Source of the DNA: Streptomyces spirodelae
GTDB taxonomy: Bacteria; Actinomycetota; Actinomycetes; Streptomycetales; Streptomycetaceae
Reading direction: 5' to 3'
DNA: 55,805 nucleotides
Assembly (NCBI RefSeq): GCF_017676385.1
Contig: NZ_JAFFZN010000040.1
Span: forward strand, 1 to 55,805
Position 1 is the stretch's first letter. Every line of letters starts with the position of its first letter. The position numbers and the translations under genes were made by a program. The notes beneath the pieces are model-generated. The model saw only the letters and a program-made list of their open reading frames with translations, ran no database searches and was not told the origin of the DNA. Shown in pieces: positions 8,050 through 16,224 of this stretch.

Positions 8050-9183
8050 CTACGGGGTGTCTATGGCTGCCGCATCCGCCGTGTTGGCGTTGATCAGCAG
8101 CTTGGTGAGTGCGACTCGGTCCTGTCGCGTCATCCTGCGCGTCAGCAGATCACACAGTGCTCCCGGGTCGTCCCAAGGGACTTCCTCCCGCGTCTGGGCG
8201 CTGGTGGGGCGCTGGTTCTCCGTCGTTCCGGGGCGCTGATTCTCCGTGGTGCCCGGACGCTGGTCCGGCAGCGGCAGTTCGGGGTCGTGGGACGCCCGGT
8301 CGTTCTTTACCGCGGTAAAACTGTCGGAGTCGGGAGCCGGTTCGTCGACGGGGGTGTCTTTTACCGCGGTAAAGCTCCGCGACTCCTGTGCGCCGTCACC
8401 GGCCGTGCCGGCTGCCCCGCTGCGGTGCTTCCCGCGGCGTGGCTTCGGCTGGGCCTTCTCCTCGTCACGCTTGGCGGACCGTGCTTCCCAGGCGGCCAGC
8501 TGCTCGTCGGCCGGCAGCTTCACCAGGGCGCGGGTCTCGCGCACCGGCAGGTCGCCGGAGCTGACCAGCTCCTGGAGGCGGGGGGTCAGGTTCAGCAAGT
8601 ACATCTGCTGGGTGACCCAGCCGGCCGACTTCCCGTAGTACTCCGCGACCTTGGCCTTGCCGCCCAGTTCATCGACCATCGTGCGGAGGCCGAGCGCCCG
8701 CTCGATCGGGTCGAGGTCCTCCCGGTCGTTGTTCTCCGAGAGGATCGCGTGCAGGAAGTCGCCGCGGGAGTGGGCCACCTCGTCGTCGACGACGACCTCG
8801 AGAGTGGGCAGGCCGACGGCGAGGCTGGCCCGGTAGCGCCGCTCTCCGTTGGCGATGACGTAGGCCGCTTCGCCCACCGCGTCGGTCTCACCGGGCCACA
8901 GCTCCAGGTATGCCTCGCGATTGACGGCGACCGCCGGCTGCAGTTGCTTGGCCTTGAGGCGCTGCCCGAACTCGCGCAGCTCGTCGTCCGACCCGAAGTT
9001 GCGGCGGGGGTTGAACCGGGTGGGAACCAGTTGTGTGAGCGGAAGCGTCCGCAAGCGGCTGTCGGGGGCTCCGGTCGTGGGCGCGCCGGTCGTCGCCGCG
9101 ACGGCCTGGCGGCGGGCGCTGACGCCGCCGCGTGTCCGGCCGAACGAGGAACCCGTTCCGAGCTGGTCGGCTACTCGGCTCAT
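8050..9183 (-). CDS. parB: ParB partition protein
   Basis: A 377-residue ParB/Spo0J-family protein. The N-terminal domain contains FNPRRNF and the conserved GERRYRAS box (residues 113-120) that binds CTP in this family; a helix-turn-helix follows near 150-190 (KAKVAEYYGKSAGWVTQQ). Residues about 230-330 are a charged linker containing FTAVK twice, each encoded by a perfect TTTACCGCGGTAAA palindrome, and a short QRPGTTEN repeat. ATG overlaps the parA stop (ATGA), so the two are co-translated. ParB would bind the palindromes as parS and load on DNA for segregation. ParB identity is secure; DNA target is inferred. Confidence 0.93.
   Translation of the reverse strand: MSRVADQLGTGSSFGRTRGGVSARRQAVAATTGAPTTGAPDSRLRTLPLTQLVPTRFNPRRNFGSDDELREFGQRLKAKQLQPAVAVNREAYLELWPGETDAVGEAAYVIANGERRYRASLAVGLPTLEVVVDDEVAHSRGDFLHAILSENNDREDLDPIERALGLRTMVDELGGKAKVAEYYGKSAGWVTQQMYLLNLTPRLQELVSSGDLPVRETRALVKLPADEQLAAWEARSAKRDEEKAQPKPRRGKHRSGAAGTAGDGAQESRSFTAVKDTPVDEPAPDSDSFTAVKNDRASHDPELPLPDQRPGTTENQRPGTTENQRPTSAQTREEVPWDDPGALCDLLTRRMTRQDRVALTKLLINANTADAAAIDTP
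8306..8319. other. Putative parS site 1 (inside parB)
   Basis: Perfect 14-bp palindrome TTTACCGCGGTAAA, lying in the parB reading frame where it encodes FTAVK. It is 54 bp (18 codons) from the second copy. It is not the chromosomal Streptomyces parS sequence (GTTTCACGTGAAAC), as expected for a plasmid-specific ParB. Confidence 0.7.
8360..8373. other. Putative parS site 2 (inside parB)
   Basis: Second perfect copy of TTTACCGCGGTAAA, again in frame within parB and again encoding FTAVK. Together with site 1 it would place a ParB loading site inside the gene for the protein itself. Confidence 0.7.
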
Positions 9184-10427
9184 GAGATCTCCCTCGCCAG
9201 CGCGCGCATCGTGCAGGCCTGCTCGCCGCGCGGGGCGAACGACAGCAGCGGCTGCTTGAGACGGACCGCCTTGCGCTGGTCCGTCAGATCACCGATGACG
9301 GCGACCACCTTCGGGTCCTTGATGTCTATCCACGCTTCCAGTGAGGAGGTGGCGATGAAACCGCGGCGCGGGTCGTAGAGGTTCACGACGATGCCGAGGT
9401 AGTCGATCTCGACTCCCATGTCGCTGCGGAGGTCCTCGATCTGGGTGACGAGGAGGTCGTAGGCGTCCGCGCTGCTGTCCTCGGCCTGCACCACGATGAG
9501 CGGTCCGGAGCTTCCGGCGGGCTCGTCCTCACGGCGCCGGCCGTAGTAGATGGCCGTGTCCATGCTGAGGCCGAGGCTTGGTGGGCAGTCGACGATGATT
9601 TCGTCGTACGACGCCTCAAGCGGCGCCAGGGCACGCTCGAGTGCCGCCTCCCGGAAGCGGACCTTGGAGAGGGCGACATCGAGGAGGAAGCCGTCCTGGC
9701 AGCCGGGAAGCAGGTCCAGGCGGCCGCCGTAGCGGTCATCGTCGATGGGCACGATCAGGTCCCGGATGTCGCCCTTGGCCTCGCCGGTCATGTGCTTGCT
9801 GAGGCTGTCGAGGGAGGAATCCATGGGGATCTCTTCCTGGCCCAGCTGAGTGGTCAGGTGCCGCTGGGGGTCGAAGTCGACGAGCAGCGTGCGGCGGCCC
9901 AGACCGGGGAGGTCCTCCACCTCCAGCAGATCGTCCGGGGGTTCGGCTCGCAGCCGTGTGGCGAAGTGCCGGGAGATGCGCACGGGGTGCAGAGCGTGGG
10001 GTTCTTCCGCCAGTGCCGCCCCGAGGCCGGCGGTGACGGCTGTCTTGCCCACGCCGCCCTTCTGGTTGCACACGATACGGCGGCGTGGGTACTTCGCCGG
10101 CGGGACGGTGGGTGCGGGGTTCTTCTCGAGCCACAGCTGGACGGACTGCGCGAGGCCTTGGATCAGGGAGACCTTCCGGTCTCCCGCCGCCTGGCGGAAG
10201 CGGTCCCATTGGCCGGCGGGCAGAAAGGTGGAGAAGGAGTCAGCGCCTACGGTCTCGACGGGGCTGGGTGTGGCGGCCAGAGCCAACCACGCCTCGATGC
10301 CCTGCTCGACGGCGGTCTGGATCTCAACCCCGTGCTGGGCCGCTCTGACTTTGAGGTCCTGCCGGAGCCATCCCGGCAGCTTGGAGACGACCTTCTCACG
10401 GTCGCCGGAGGAGGCTGGAGAACTCAT
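9180..10427 (-). CDS. parA: ParA partition ATPase with N-terminal DNA-binding-like extension
   Basis: A 415-residue ParA/Soj-type ATPase. The deviant Walker A motif KGGVGKT is at residues 123-129, the A' box is LLVDFDPQRHLTTQL, and Walker B is EIIVDCPPSLG. The first 110 residues precede the ATPase fold and contain two short helical units (KLPGWLRQDLKVRAAQHGV and AGQWDRFRQAAGDRKVSLIQ) that resemble ribbon-helix-helix modules, so the protein may also repress its own promoter as type Ia ParAs do. The parA stop overlaps the parB start. The third parS-like palindrome lies 76 bp upstream of the start. Confidence 0.93.
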   Translation of the reverse strand: MSSPASSGDREKVVSKLPGWLRQDLKVRAAQHGVEIQTAVEQGIEAWLALAATPSPVETVGADSFSTFLPAGQWDRFRQAAGDRKVSLIQGLAQSVQLWLEKNPAPTVPPAKYPRRRIVCNQKGGVGKTAVTAGLGAALAEEPHALHPVRISRHFATRLRAEPPDDLLEVEDLPGLGRRTLLVDFDPQRHLTTQLGQEEIPMDSSLDSLSKHMTGEAKGDIRDLIVPIDDDRYGGRLDLLPGCQDGFLLDVALSKVRFREAALERALAPLEASYDEIIVDCPPSLGLSMDTAIYYGRRREDEPAGSSGPLIVVQAEDSSADAYDLLVTQIEDLRSDMGVEIDYLGIVVNLYDPRRGFIATSSLEAWIDIKDPKVVAVIGDLTDQRKAVRLKQPLLSFAPRGEQACTMRALAREIS

Positions 10428-10737
10428 GGGGGTACCTTACTAACGCGGCAGATCATCGAGAACAGCAACACGTTAGAAAGACCTACGAATGAGTGGCGCG
10501 GGGGGCTTTACCGCGGTAAAGCCCGGGGAGCGGGGGAGCAGGAGAACGGAGAGCAGGAGAGCCTGGGAGTCACGCAGGCATGCCGGAGCAACTCGCCGTC
10601 CAGCCAGTGCGTGCGGGCTCGGCGGGCTTCTTCGCCGGAAGCGCCCGCGACGTGCGAAGGGAAGATCCACCAGGCAGGCATGAGCGGCAAGTTCGCCGGT
10701 GAGAGACTGCCTTCCGGAACAGGCAGGGGGCTTCAGG
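10428..10737. other. Divergent intergenic region parA / DUF2637 gene
   Basis: Separates two divergent genes and should hold both promoters. The only clear element is the palindrome at 10503-10524. I could not assign -10/-35 boxes with confidence. Confidence 0.5.
10503..10524. other. Putative parS site 3 (upstream of parA)
   Basis: A 22-bp perfect palindrome whose central 14 bp are TTTACCGCGGTAAA, extended on both sides by GGGC/GCCC. It is the longest of the three copies and lies in front of parA, the usual place for a partition operator or centromere. Confidence 0.72.
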
Positions 10738-12315
10738 ATGTGGAGCACGGGGGGTACGCACAAGGGCGCGGAGAGGCTGCGGCGACTCCTGGTCGCCGTG
10801 GTGGTGGCCGGTGCCATGGTGATCGCGGCGATCGGTTTCGCCGGCTCGTATGCGGCGGTCCGTGAGCTGGCCGAGCGGAAAGGTTTCGGCGCTTTCGCTC
10901 CGTTCTTCCCGATCGGGGTGGACGCGGGCATCGTCGTGCTGCTGGCGCTGGATCTGCTGCTGACGTGGATCCGGATTCCGTTTCCGCTGCTGCGGCAGAC
11001 CGCCTGGCTGCTGACGGCCGCCACCATCGCCTTCAACGGCGCCGCCGCCTGGCCCGACCCGCTGGGGGTGGGGATGCACGCGGTGATCCCGGTGCTGTTC
11101 GTGGTCACCGTGGAGGCCGCCCGGCACGCGACCGGACGCGTGGCCGCCATCACCGCCGACAAGCACATGGAGGGCGTACGCCTCTCCCGCTGGCTGCTGG
11201 CCTTCCCCTCCACCTTCCGCCTGTGGCGGCGGATGAAACTGTGGGAGCTGCGCAACTACGACGAGGTCATCCGCATGGAACAGGACCGCCTCGTCTACGA
11301 GACCCGACTGCGCGCCCGCTACGGCCGCTCCTGGCGCCGCAAAGCCCCCGTCGAAGCCCTCATGCCCCTCAAACTCACCCGCTACGGCATACCGCTCTCC
11401 ACGACCGCCGCCTCAGCAGAACTGTCCGCAGGTGCACCCCCGAAGTGGGGCGAGGAACCCCGCTCCGAGCCCTCAGCACAGCGGGAGCCGCGCTCTGCGG
11501 GTACCGGTGCCACGCGGTCCCGGCAGGCAGCCGCCGACGGCCGTCCCTCCGGGAATCCGCCGGTACCCCGTGCCCCGGGCCGGGGCGCTCCGGCGGGGGA
11601 GGAGGACGGCACACCTTCCGTTCCCGGTAGTGAGACGCCAGGACGAGATCAGGGCCGTACTCCCCGAGCTCCGGTCGCCGCCGCGGAGGGCCTTTTGCGG
11701 GAACGGCGAGCAGCACCCGACGAGTCCAGCTTGCGGGGCGATTCGGTACCCGCGCAGCCGTCCGGGGACGGGAAGGCGGGGCTGGAGGAGGGGCAGGAGG
11801 AGCGTCGTCGCGAGGAAGCGGCCCCGGCCCCTACCGAGCCCAGGGACGGCTCGGTGGTCGTGGCGCGGGAGCAGGACGTCGTCGGTGGCAGGCAGCGGGA
11901 AGCGCACGGGGCGACGCAGTACGAGAAAGCCTCGGTCGTGGGGGAGGGGGGCCCGACTCTCGTCGACCGCTACTACCAGGCATGGGCCGAACTCACGGAG
12001 AAACTGGGGACCGAACCCGCCATCCAGGACTTGTCCGACCACCTGTGGGTGAGGGGCATGTCAGGCCGGGGCGGTGGCCGGATAAGCCCCAGCACACTGC
12101 GCCGGTACCGGATGGGCTGGCGCATCTACCGCGTGTGGGCGCAGTACCTCGACGCCAACGGCGGCGCCGAACCGTCACTCACCGAGCTGGAAGAGCTGTG
12201 TGCCGAGCACGCCATACGGTCCAAGGGCGGACGAGGTGACCGGCTCGAGCAGCGGGACCTGGCGGGCTACCTCACCGACTTCCGGCGCCGCTACACCGCG
12301 CTCGCCGGGCGGTGA
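10738..12315 (+). CDS. DUF2637-type membrane protein, probable plasmid transfer/spread protein
   Basis: A 525-residue protein; I choose the ATG at 10738 (preceded by GGGGG/CAGG) because the membrane part starts right after it. Residues about 15-140 contain four hydrophobic segments (LLVAVVVAGAMVIAAIGFAG, FPIGVDAGIVVLLALDLLL, TAWLLTAATIAFNGAAAW, MHAVIPVLFVVTVEAA), the pattern of the DUF2637 domain seen in Streptomyces plasmid Spd-like proteins. A basic region follows, then a long acidic/proline-rich linker (about 230-410) and a folded C-terminal domain of about 110 residues (VDRYYQAWAELTEKLG and on) that looks like a DNA-binding helical module. It is divergent from parA. Membrane topology is visible; a role in plasmid spread is family inference. 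Confidence 0.75.
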   Translation: MWSTGGTHKGAERLRRLLVAVVVAGAMVIAAIGFAGSYAAVRELAERKGFGAFAPFFPIGVDAGIVVLLALDLLLTWIRIPFPLLRQTAWLLTAATIAFNGAAAWPDPLGVGMHAVIPVLFVVTVEAARHATGRVAAITADKHMEGVRLSRWLLAFPSTFRLWRRMKLWELRNYDEVIRMEQDRLVYETRLRARYGRSWRRKAPVEALMPLKLTRYGIPLSTTAASAELSAGAPPKWGEEPRSEPSAQREPRSAGTGATRSRQAAADGRPSGNPPVPRAPGRGAPAGEEDGTPSVPGSETPGRDQGRTPRAPVAAAEGLLRERRAAPDESSLRGDSVPAQPSGDGKAGLEEGQEERRREEAAPAPTEPRDGSVVVAREQDVVGGRQREAHGATQYEKASVVGEGGPTLVDRYYQAWAELTEKLGTEPAIQDLSDHLWVRGMSGRGGGRISPSTLRRYRMGWRIYRVWAQYLDANGGAEPSLTELEELCAEHAIRSKGGRGDRLEQRDLAGYLTDFRRRYTALAGR

Positions 12316-12335
12316 ACCCTCCAGTCGATGACCAC

Positions 12336-12375
12336 GGGTCCCCGGGGAGGGGCAGCGGCCGCTCCCCGGGGACCC
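12336..12375. terminator. Bidirectional terminator hairpin
   Basis: Perfect 14-bp stem (12336-12349 with 12362-12375, arms GGGTCCCCGGGGAG/CTCCCCGGGGACCC) and 12-nt loop, between the plus-strand gene ending at 12315 and the minus-strand gene ending at 12455. Confidence 0.8.
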
Positions 12376-12454
12376 ATCCGGCATCCGGTTCGGAGACCGC
12401 CCGCCACTGCCGTCGCGCAGGTCGCTCGAGGCCCGTCGCCGAATGGCGTCGGCC

Positions 12455-12844
12455 TCATCGACCCTCTGGCCCGTACGCGCTCGGCAGGTAGCTGACACTG
12501 GCGCCACCACGGGGGGAGTCGCCCTCGGCCGACCGGGCCGCCAGTTCGATGACGCGCGGGCCGACCCGGTAGAAGGTGACCCGGCCCATGCGGTAGGAGA
12601 CCTCCAGCCAACCGTCCTCGACCAGCCGGCGAACGCTCTTGCCGGTGTTGGGCGGGCTGAGCTGGACGGCTCGCGAGATCTCCTTGGCGGTCTTGCGCAC
12701 TGTCTCGCCCAGCGGTACCGCCGTCGCGTAGTAACTCAGCACGCGGAAATCGGCCCCGGGAGCCTCGGCGGTTCCCAGAAGCAGTGCGTGCATCAGCTCG
12801 GGTGTGAAGGGCAGTTCGGCCCGCCGCGTCACGGGAAACGTCAT
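12455..12844 (-). CDS. Winged-helix protein, second gene of the second Rep-like pair
   Basis: A 129-residue winged-helix protein. The helix-turn-helix lies at about residues 50-85 (RKTAKEISRAVQLSPPNTGKS) and the wing reads EVSYRMGRVTFYRVGPRVIEL. It resembles the 1532-1951 product in size, domain order and gene position. Its ATG overlaps the TGA of the upstream gene (ATGA). The C-terminal 20 residues are disordered. Likely partner of the upstream gene product in replication control; this is inferred from the pairing. Confidence 0.7.
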   Translation of the reverse strand: MTFPVTRRAELPFTPELMHALLLGTAEAPGADFRVLSYYATAVPLGETVRKTAKEISRAVQLSPPNTGKSVRRLVEDGWLEVSYRMGRVTFYRVGPRVIELAARSAEGDSPRGGASVSYLPSAYGPEGR

Positions 12845-13386
12845 GAGACCTCCTTCTTCCGGGACCCCGGTACAGCCTTCGGCGCGGGGACCACCGGGTA
12901 GCGGGCGTCCTGAACGGCTCTCGCCTGCTCGGATGCCGAACCGTCGAAGGCAGCCCGCGGGTTGATCCGATAAAACTTCATCCGGCCCACCTTCTCGGCC
13001 TCCAGCAACAGCCCGCCGGCATGGAGCCTGCCCACCGACCGCGCCACCGTATCCGGCCGGATACCGAGGGTCTGGGCGATCTCCTTGAAGGTCATCCGCA
13101 AGGGTTCGGCGCGCTCGGGCGAGTGCGCCACGTAGAACCCGAAGATGTCGCGGTCGTTCTGGCGGTATCCGCTGTCCTTGTGCCAGACCTTCCTCATCAA
13201 GGTCTTGGCGACGTTCACATGGCGGCCCGGGTGGGGTTGCCAGTCGTACCTGGCTACCGGCAGCACCGGCCTGTCCTGGGCGCCCTCCTGCTGGAACGAG
13301 TCCGTCCCCAGCAGCTCGAGCTGCACCATCTCCCCCGTCCCGCGATCCACCGCAGGCATCCGCCGGGCCACGCTCCGCTGCGTCAT
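12841..13386 (-). CDS. Winged-helix RepL-like protein, first gene of the second Rep-like pair
   Basis: I start this 181-residue protein at the ATG at 13386 (MTQRSVARRM), after a GAGAGGAGGGAT ribosome site, because the longer frame runs into the dyad repeats. The wHTH at about 97-130 (MTFKEIAQTLGIRPDTVARSVGRL) and wing (KVGRMKFYRINPRAAFDGS) match the 882-1532 protein closely in pattern. The C-terminus is basic. Upstream are three copies of a TTGCCTATRGGCAA-like dyad, the first 23 bp from this start, so autoregulation or iteron-controlled replication is likely. An ATGA overlap couples it to the downstream winged-helix gene. Confidence 0.75.
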   Translation of the reverse strand: MTQRSVARRMPAVDRGTGEMVQLELLGTDSFQQEGAQDRPVLPVARYDWQPHPGRHVNVAKTLMRKVWHKDSGYRQNDRDIFGFYVAHSPERAEPLRMTFKEIAQTLGIRPDTVARSVGRLHAGGLLLEAEKVGRMKFYRINPRAAFDGSASEQARAVQDARYPVVPAPKAVPGSRKKEVS

Positions 13387-13408
13387 ATCCCTCCTCTCAC
13401 CTGGGATG

Positions 13409-13531
13409 TTGCCCATAGGCAATACGAATACGGGGATCGTACACAGATGTTGCCTATGGGCACGTCACCATCGCGTCACAACCCCTTCCGTAAACTCGAA
13501 CAACCATCGAACACGAGTTGCCTATAAGCAA
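13409..13531. repeat. Three TTGCC-YATR-GGCAA dyad repeats (operator or iterons)
   Basis: Copies at 13409-13422 (TTGCCCATAGGCAA), 13450-13463 (TTGCCTATGGGCAC) and 13518-13531 (TTGCCTATAAGCAA), starting 41 and 68 bp apart, all just upstream of the winged-helix pair. Each is a near-perfect dyad. The likely ligand is the wHTH protein encoded next to them. Spacing is not helically constant, which favours operators over a strict iteron origin. Confidence 0.75.
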
Positions 13532-14022
13532 TCGCAACTTCCAAAAACGTAATTGGAAACACGGATGGAGGCTATTCGGAAACGCTGTGACCTGCGGAAA
13601 CGCAAACCGCCTCTAAATACAAGAGAGAGGCCGTGGGCGACCTGCGGGTGGGGGCCCCGCGTACGGAGGCGGGCCAGGTGCGGGTTGGCACCACTGCCGG
13701 TCGCAGGCGGCTTCGCCGCGCACGCCCGCAACAGCAAGGCGTGCACCTGGCACCCCGGTGGGTCCCCCGCTCGATGGCGGCTTCGCCGCGACTGGAAAAA
13801 CCCTGCTCAACTCTCTTGGCCCAACGAGTCGGCGACCGGTCGTCGTGGCGTTCCGTCAAACAGGGCCAGCTGGGCAGGTGCCTGCGGTCGCCGGTTGCCT
13901 GACGGGTTCGTCGGGCGGGCTGTGAGGGCGTGTGAGTGGGTACGGAGGACCTGCTGGTCCGGGGAGGCCGGGATGAGGGCATCGAGGGCTCTGAGGGGCC
14001 CCTGAGGGCCTTGGGGTCACCG
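13532..14022. other. Intergenic region without a clear gene
   Basis: About 490 bp. Open frames on both strands are arginine/proline-rich shadows with no ribosome site. It includes two copies of a GGCGGCTTCGCCGCG-like hairpin, near 13708-13722 and 13780-13794. No function assigned. Confidence 0.4.
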
Positions 14023-15504
14023 TTACGACTCGCCAAGTGCCCCCGGGCGCACGGATGTCACTCGGCAACGTACGCACAACCCGTCACCCCCGACCGCGCC
14101 CCGCCCTACCGGGCAGCCTGAACCGTCAGTACCGGGGCACCGGTGGGAGGGCGGGGTGGCTCGTGACCGTGATCCAGGCGCGGGCCGGTGGCCCCGGCGA
14201 TCGGCGTTTGCAGACAGACCAGCTCGAATTCCGGCGCCGTCTTCGCTTCCGCTCCGTGCCGTGCGGGCGCGCCGGGCCTCCTCGAGCGCGGCCAGCCGCC
14301 CGGCCAATGCCTGGCCTGCTGCCGAGGCCCCGGCCTCGGCAGCGTCCGAGCGGGCTCGTGCGACCGCCGCTTCCACCTCAGCGCGGACCCCCGCCGCCGA
14401 GGCTCCGGGCACCGCCGCCCGCTCCTGGACGGCCGCGTCGATGAGTCCGGCGGTCTCCTCGAGGACCGCCACCGCCTTCCGTGTGCACTCCGCGCACGAC
14501 CCGTCTGCGTCCAGCGCGGTGCCGCAGTGCGTACATGGCCGAGGAGCGGCAGCCTCCTGCGGGGGCCGAACGGCGCCCTCCTGCGGGGGCCGTGGACGCT
14601 GGGCCCGGCCGGCACGCCGGTCCTGTTCCCGCTCCGTACAGGCTCTGCAGACCGCCCCGTCCTCCAGCCGGCCGTCCTCGCATCGGGGGTCCGGGCACGG
14701 CCCCGCCTTCACCATGGCCACCGCCGCCCCCACCGGCCTCTTGAGCGCCCCCTCCGCCAGCAGCCGGGCGTACCCGTGTGAAACCCACCGACGGCGCACC
14801 CGCTCGGCCAGCCGGTGTACGTGCACGGTGGGCAACTCCCGTTCGACGGCGGCGACCAGGGCCCGGGGGCGGTCCGTGTGCGCCGCGGCCCGCAGCGCTT
14901 CCCGGAGGCTGTCGGGGAACGCCAGGAGGACTTCGTGCACCTGGTCGCTCACGAGGAACGGCTTGTCGGCCGCCGCGTTCCGGCGCTTCCCCGTCCCGGT
15001 GCCCCCGGTGCCCCCGGTGCCCCCGGTGCCCCCGGCTCCCCCGGCTCCCCCGGTCGAGGAGCGGTCCTCCTCGCTTCCTCGTGCGCCACTGCCCGCAGAC
15101 GGCTCGCAGCCCTCGGCGTCCGGTGCCGAGCCGGTGGCCGCACCCGCGAGGAAGTACCTGTCCCGGTCCGGCGCGCCACTGGCTCGTCCCGGCCGAGCGC
15201 GCACCAGGTAGCCGAACCTCTCCAGCTCCCGCAGGGCAGCCCTGACCGACGGAGCGCTGTCCGGTGAACGCTCCATGAGGAGCTCCGCGGTGACACCTGA
15301 TCCGGTCTCGTGTACGGAGATCAGCCCGAAGAGACCCTTCGCCCTGAGGCTCAACCTCTCGTCCCCGAACAGGACCGTGCACATGCGCAGGAACGCGTCA
15401 GCGTTCACATTCACCGGACCCTGACGGGCGGGCGTGCCCGCTGCGTCCGGCCTGGCGTGGGGGGCTACGGCTGCTTCCCGGGCAGCGGGCGAAGCGGAGG
15501 CCAT
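14023..15504 (-). CDS. Winged-helix protein with zinc-ribbon motifs, Rep-like
   Basis: A 493-residue protein; start chosen at the ATG at 15504 with AGAGGAGC before it. Residues about 35-130 form a winged-helix domain (LSLRAKGLFGLISVHETGSG, SVRAALRELERFGYLVRARPG) of the kind found in actinomycete plasmid and phage replication proteins. A glycine/threonine linker encoded by 9-bp tandem repeats follows (about 150-172), then a helical domain (FPDSLREALRAA, RLAERVRRRWVSHGYARLL). The C-terminal half carries paired cysteines in three places (CPDPRCEDG/CRAC, CTHCGTALDADGSCAEC and a final GCP/CVRC) consistent with zinc ribbons, separated by an alanine-rich coiled coil. Replication or regulation is inferred. 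Confidence 0.65.
   Translation of the reverse strand: MASASPAAREAAVAPHARPDAAGTPARQGPVNVNADAFLRMCTVLFGDERLSLRAKGLFGLISVHETGSGVTAELLMERSPDSAPSVRAALRELERFGYLVRARPGRASGAPDRDRYFLAGAATGSAPDAEGCEPSAGSGARGSEEDRSSTGGAGGAGGTGGTGGTGGTGTGKRRNAAADKPFLVSDQVHEVLLAFPDSLREALRAAAHTDRPRALVAAVERELPTVHVHRLAERVRRRWVSHGYARLLAEGALKRPVGAAVAMVKAGPCPDPRCEDGRLEDGAVCRACTEREQDRRAGRAQRPRPPQEGAVRPPQEAAAPRPCTHCGTALDADGSCAECTRKAVAVLEETAGLIDAAVQERAAVPGASAAGVRAEVEAAVARARSDAAEAGASAAGQALAGRLAALEEARRARTARSGSEDGAGIRAGLSANADRRGHRPAPGSRSRATPPSHRCPGTDGSGCPVGRGAVGGDGLCVRCRVTSVRPGALGES
14995..15053. repeat. 9-bp tandem repeat coding for GGT/GGA linker
   Basis: About six tandem units of GCCCCCGGT and close variants, in frame inside the winged-helix/zinc-ribbon gene, encoding (GG[T/A])n on the minus strand. 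A likely slippage hotspot that changes linker length. Confidence 0.75.
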
Positions 15505-15840
15505 GGCACGTGCTCCTCTGTGCTGAACCGCAGCCCGGACGGCCGACGCTGTGGCAGTGCCCCCGTGCCGGAAGGAGGCCACCGAGAGCGCGGGAGGCCC
15601 CATACCCGCAGATGCCGGAAGGGGCCACAGCCAGGGCTACGTAACACCAGTTTCTCCAGCCTCATCTGACCACATGCGTCAAGCAGAGGACCGGGCGGGC
15701 GGGGGCGGGCGGGGATGCGCGGGGACGGGGGATCCGGCACCGCCCCCCACCCGCACAAGTACGCACGTGGCTGCCGGATTACGGTTGGTGCCGCGTCATA
15801 CCTGTGACGTTCTGGCCAGTTGATCCGAGGGGGACACAAC
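15505..15840. other. Divergent intergenic region before mobC, candidate oriT
   Basis: About 336 bp between the Rep-like gene (minus) and mobC (plus). A region upstream of a mobC/relaxase pair is the normal place for an origin of transfer. It contains a G/C-skewed run (15695-15760) and the sequence around 15765-15815 is lower in GC, but I found no long inverted repeat and cannot place a nic site. Confidence 0.35.
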
Positions 15841-16224
15841 ATGGTGCGGGGGAGAGCGGACAGCAAGCGCACGCACTGCGTCAGCGTGCGGCTGAACGCC
15901 GAGGAACTGGCGCGCTGGCAAGGAGCCCGCCAGAAGACCGAGCGCAAGGAACTCGGCGCCTGGGTGAGGGCAGTCGTCGAAGAGTCCCTCAACGGGCACC
16001 CCGGAGTCCCCGGCGACGTGCCACGGGTGCCCGCGGTCAACGACAACGCCTACGCGCAACTCGTCCAGGCCGCAGAAGACCTGCGGGACCTGGTACGCCT
16101 TCTCCAGGAACAGGGCACCCTGCCCGCCGGCACCGACGCCACGCTCGCCCAGCTCGGCAACGCGGCGCTCCACGTACGCGGTCTGCCCGTGGCGCCCGAG
16201 AGCTCCCCCCGGCAGTCACGGTGA
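15841..16224 (+). CDS. MobC-like relaxosome accessory protein
   Basis: A 127-residue protein starting at the ATG at 15841 with GAGGGGG in front. The N-terminus (THCVSVRLNAEELARWQGARQKTERKELGAWVRAVVEESL) is a ribbon-helix-helix of the MobC/plasmid mobilisation type; the rest is a helical dimerisation region. Its TGA overlaps the GTG start of the relaxase gene (GTGA). MobC-type proteins bind oriT and help the relaxase nick DNA. Confidence 0.8.
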   Translation: MVRGRADSKRTHCVSVRLNAEELARWQGARQKTERKELGAWVRAVVEESLNGHPGVPGDVPRVPAVNDNAYAQLVQAAEDLRDLVRLLQEQGTLPAGTDATLAQLGNAALHVRGLPVAPESSPRQSR

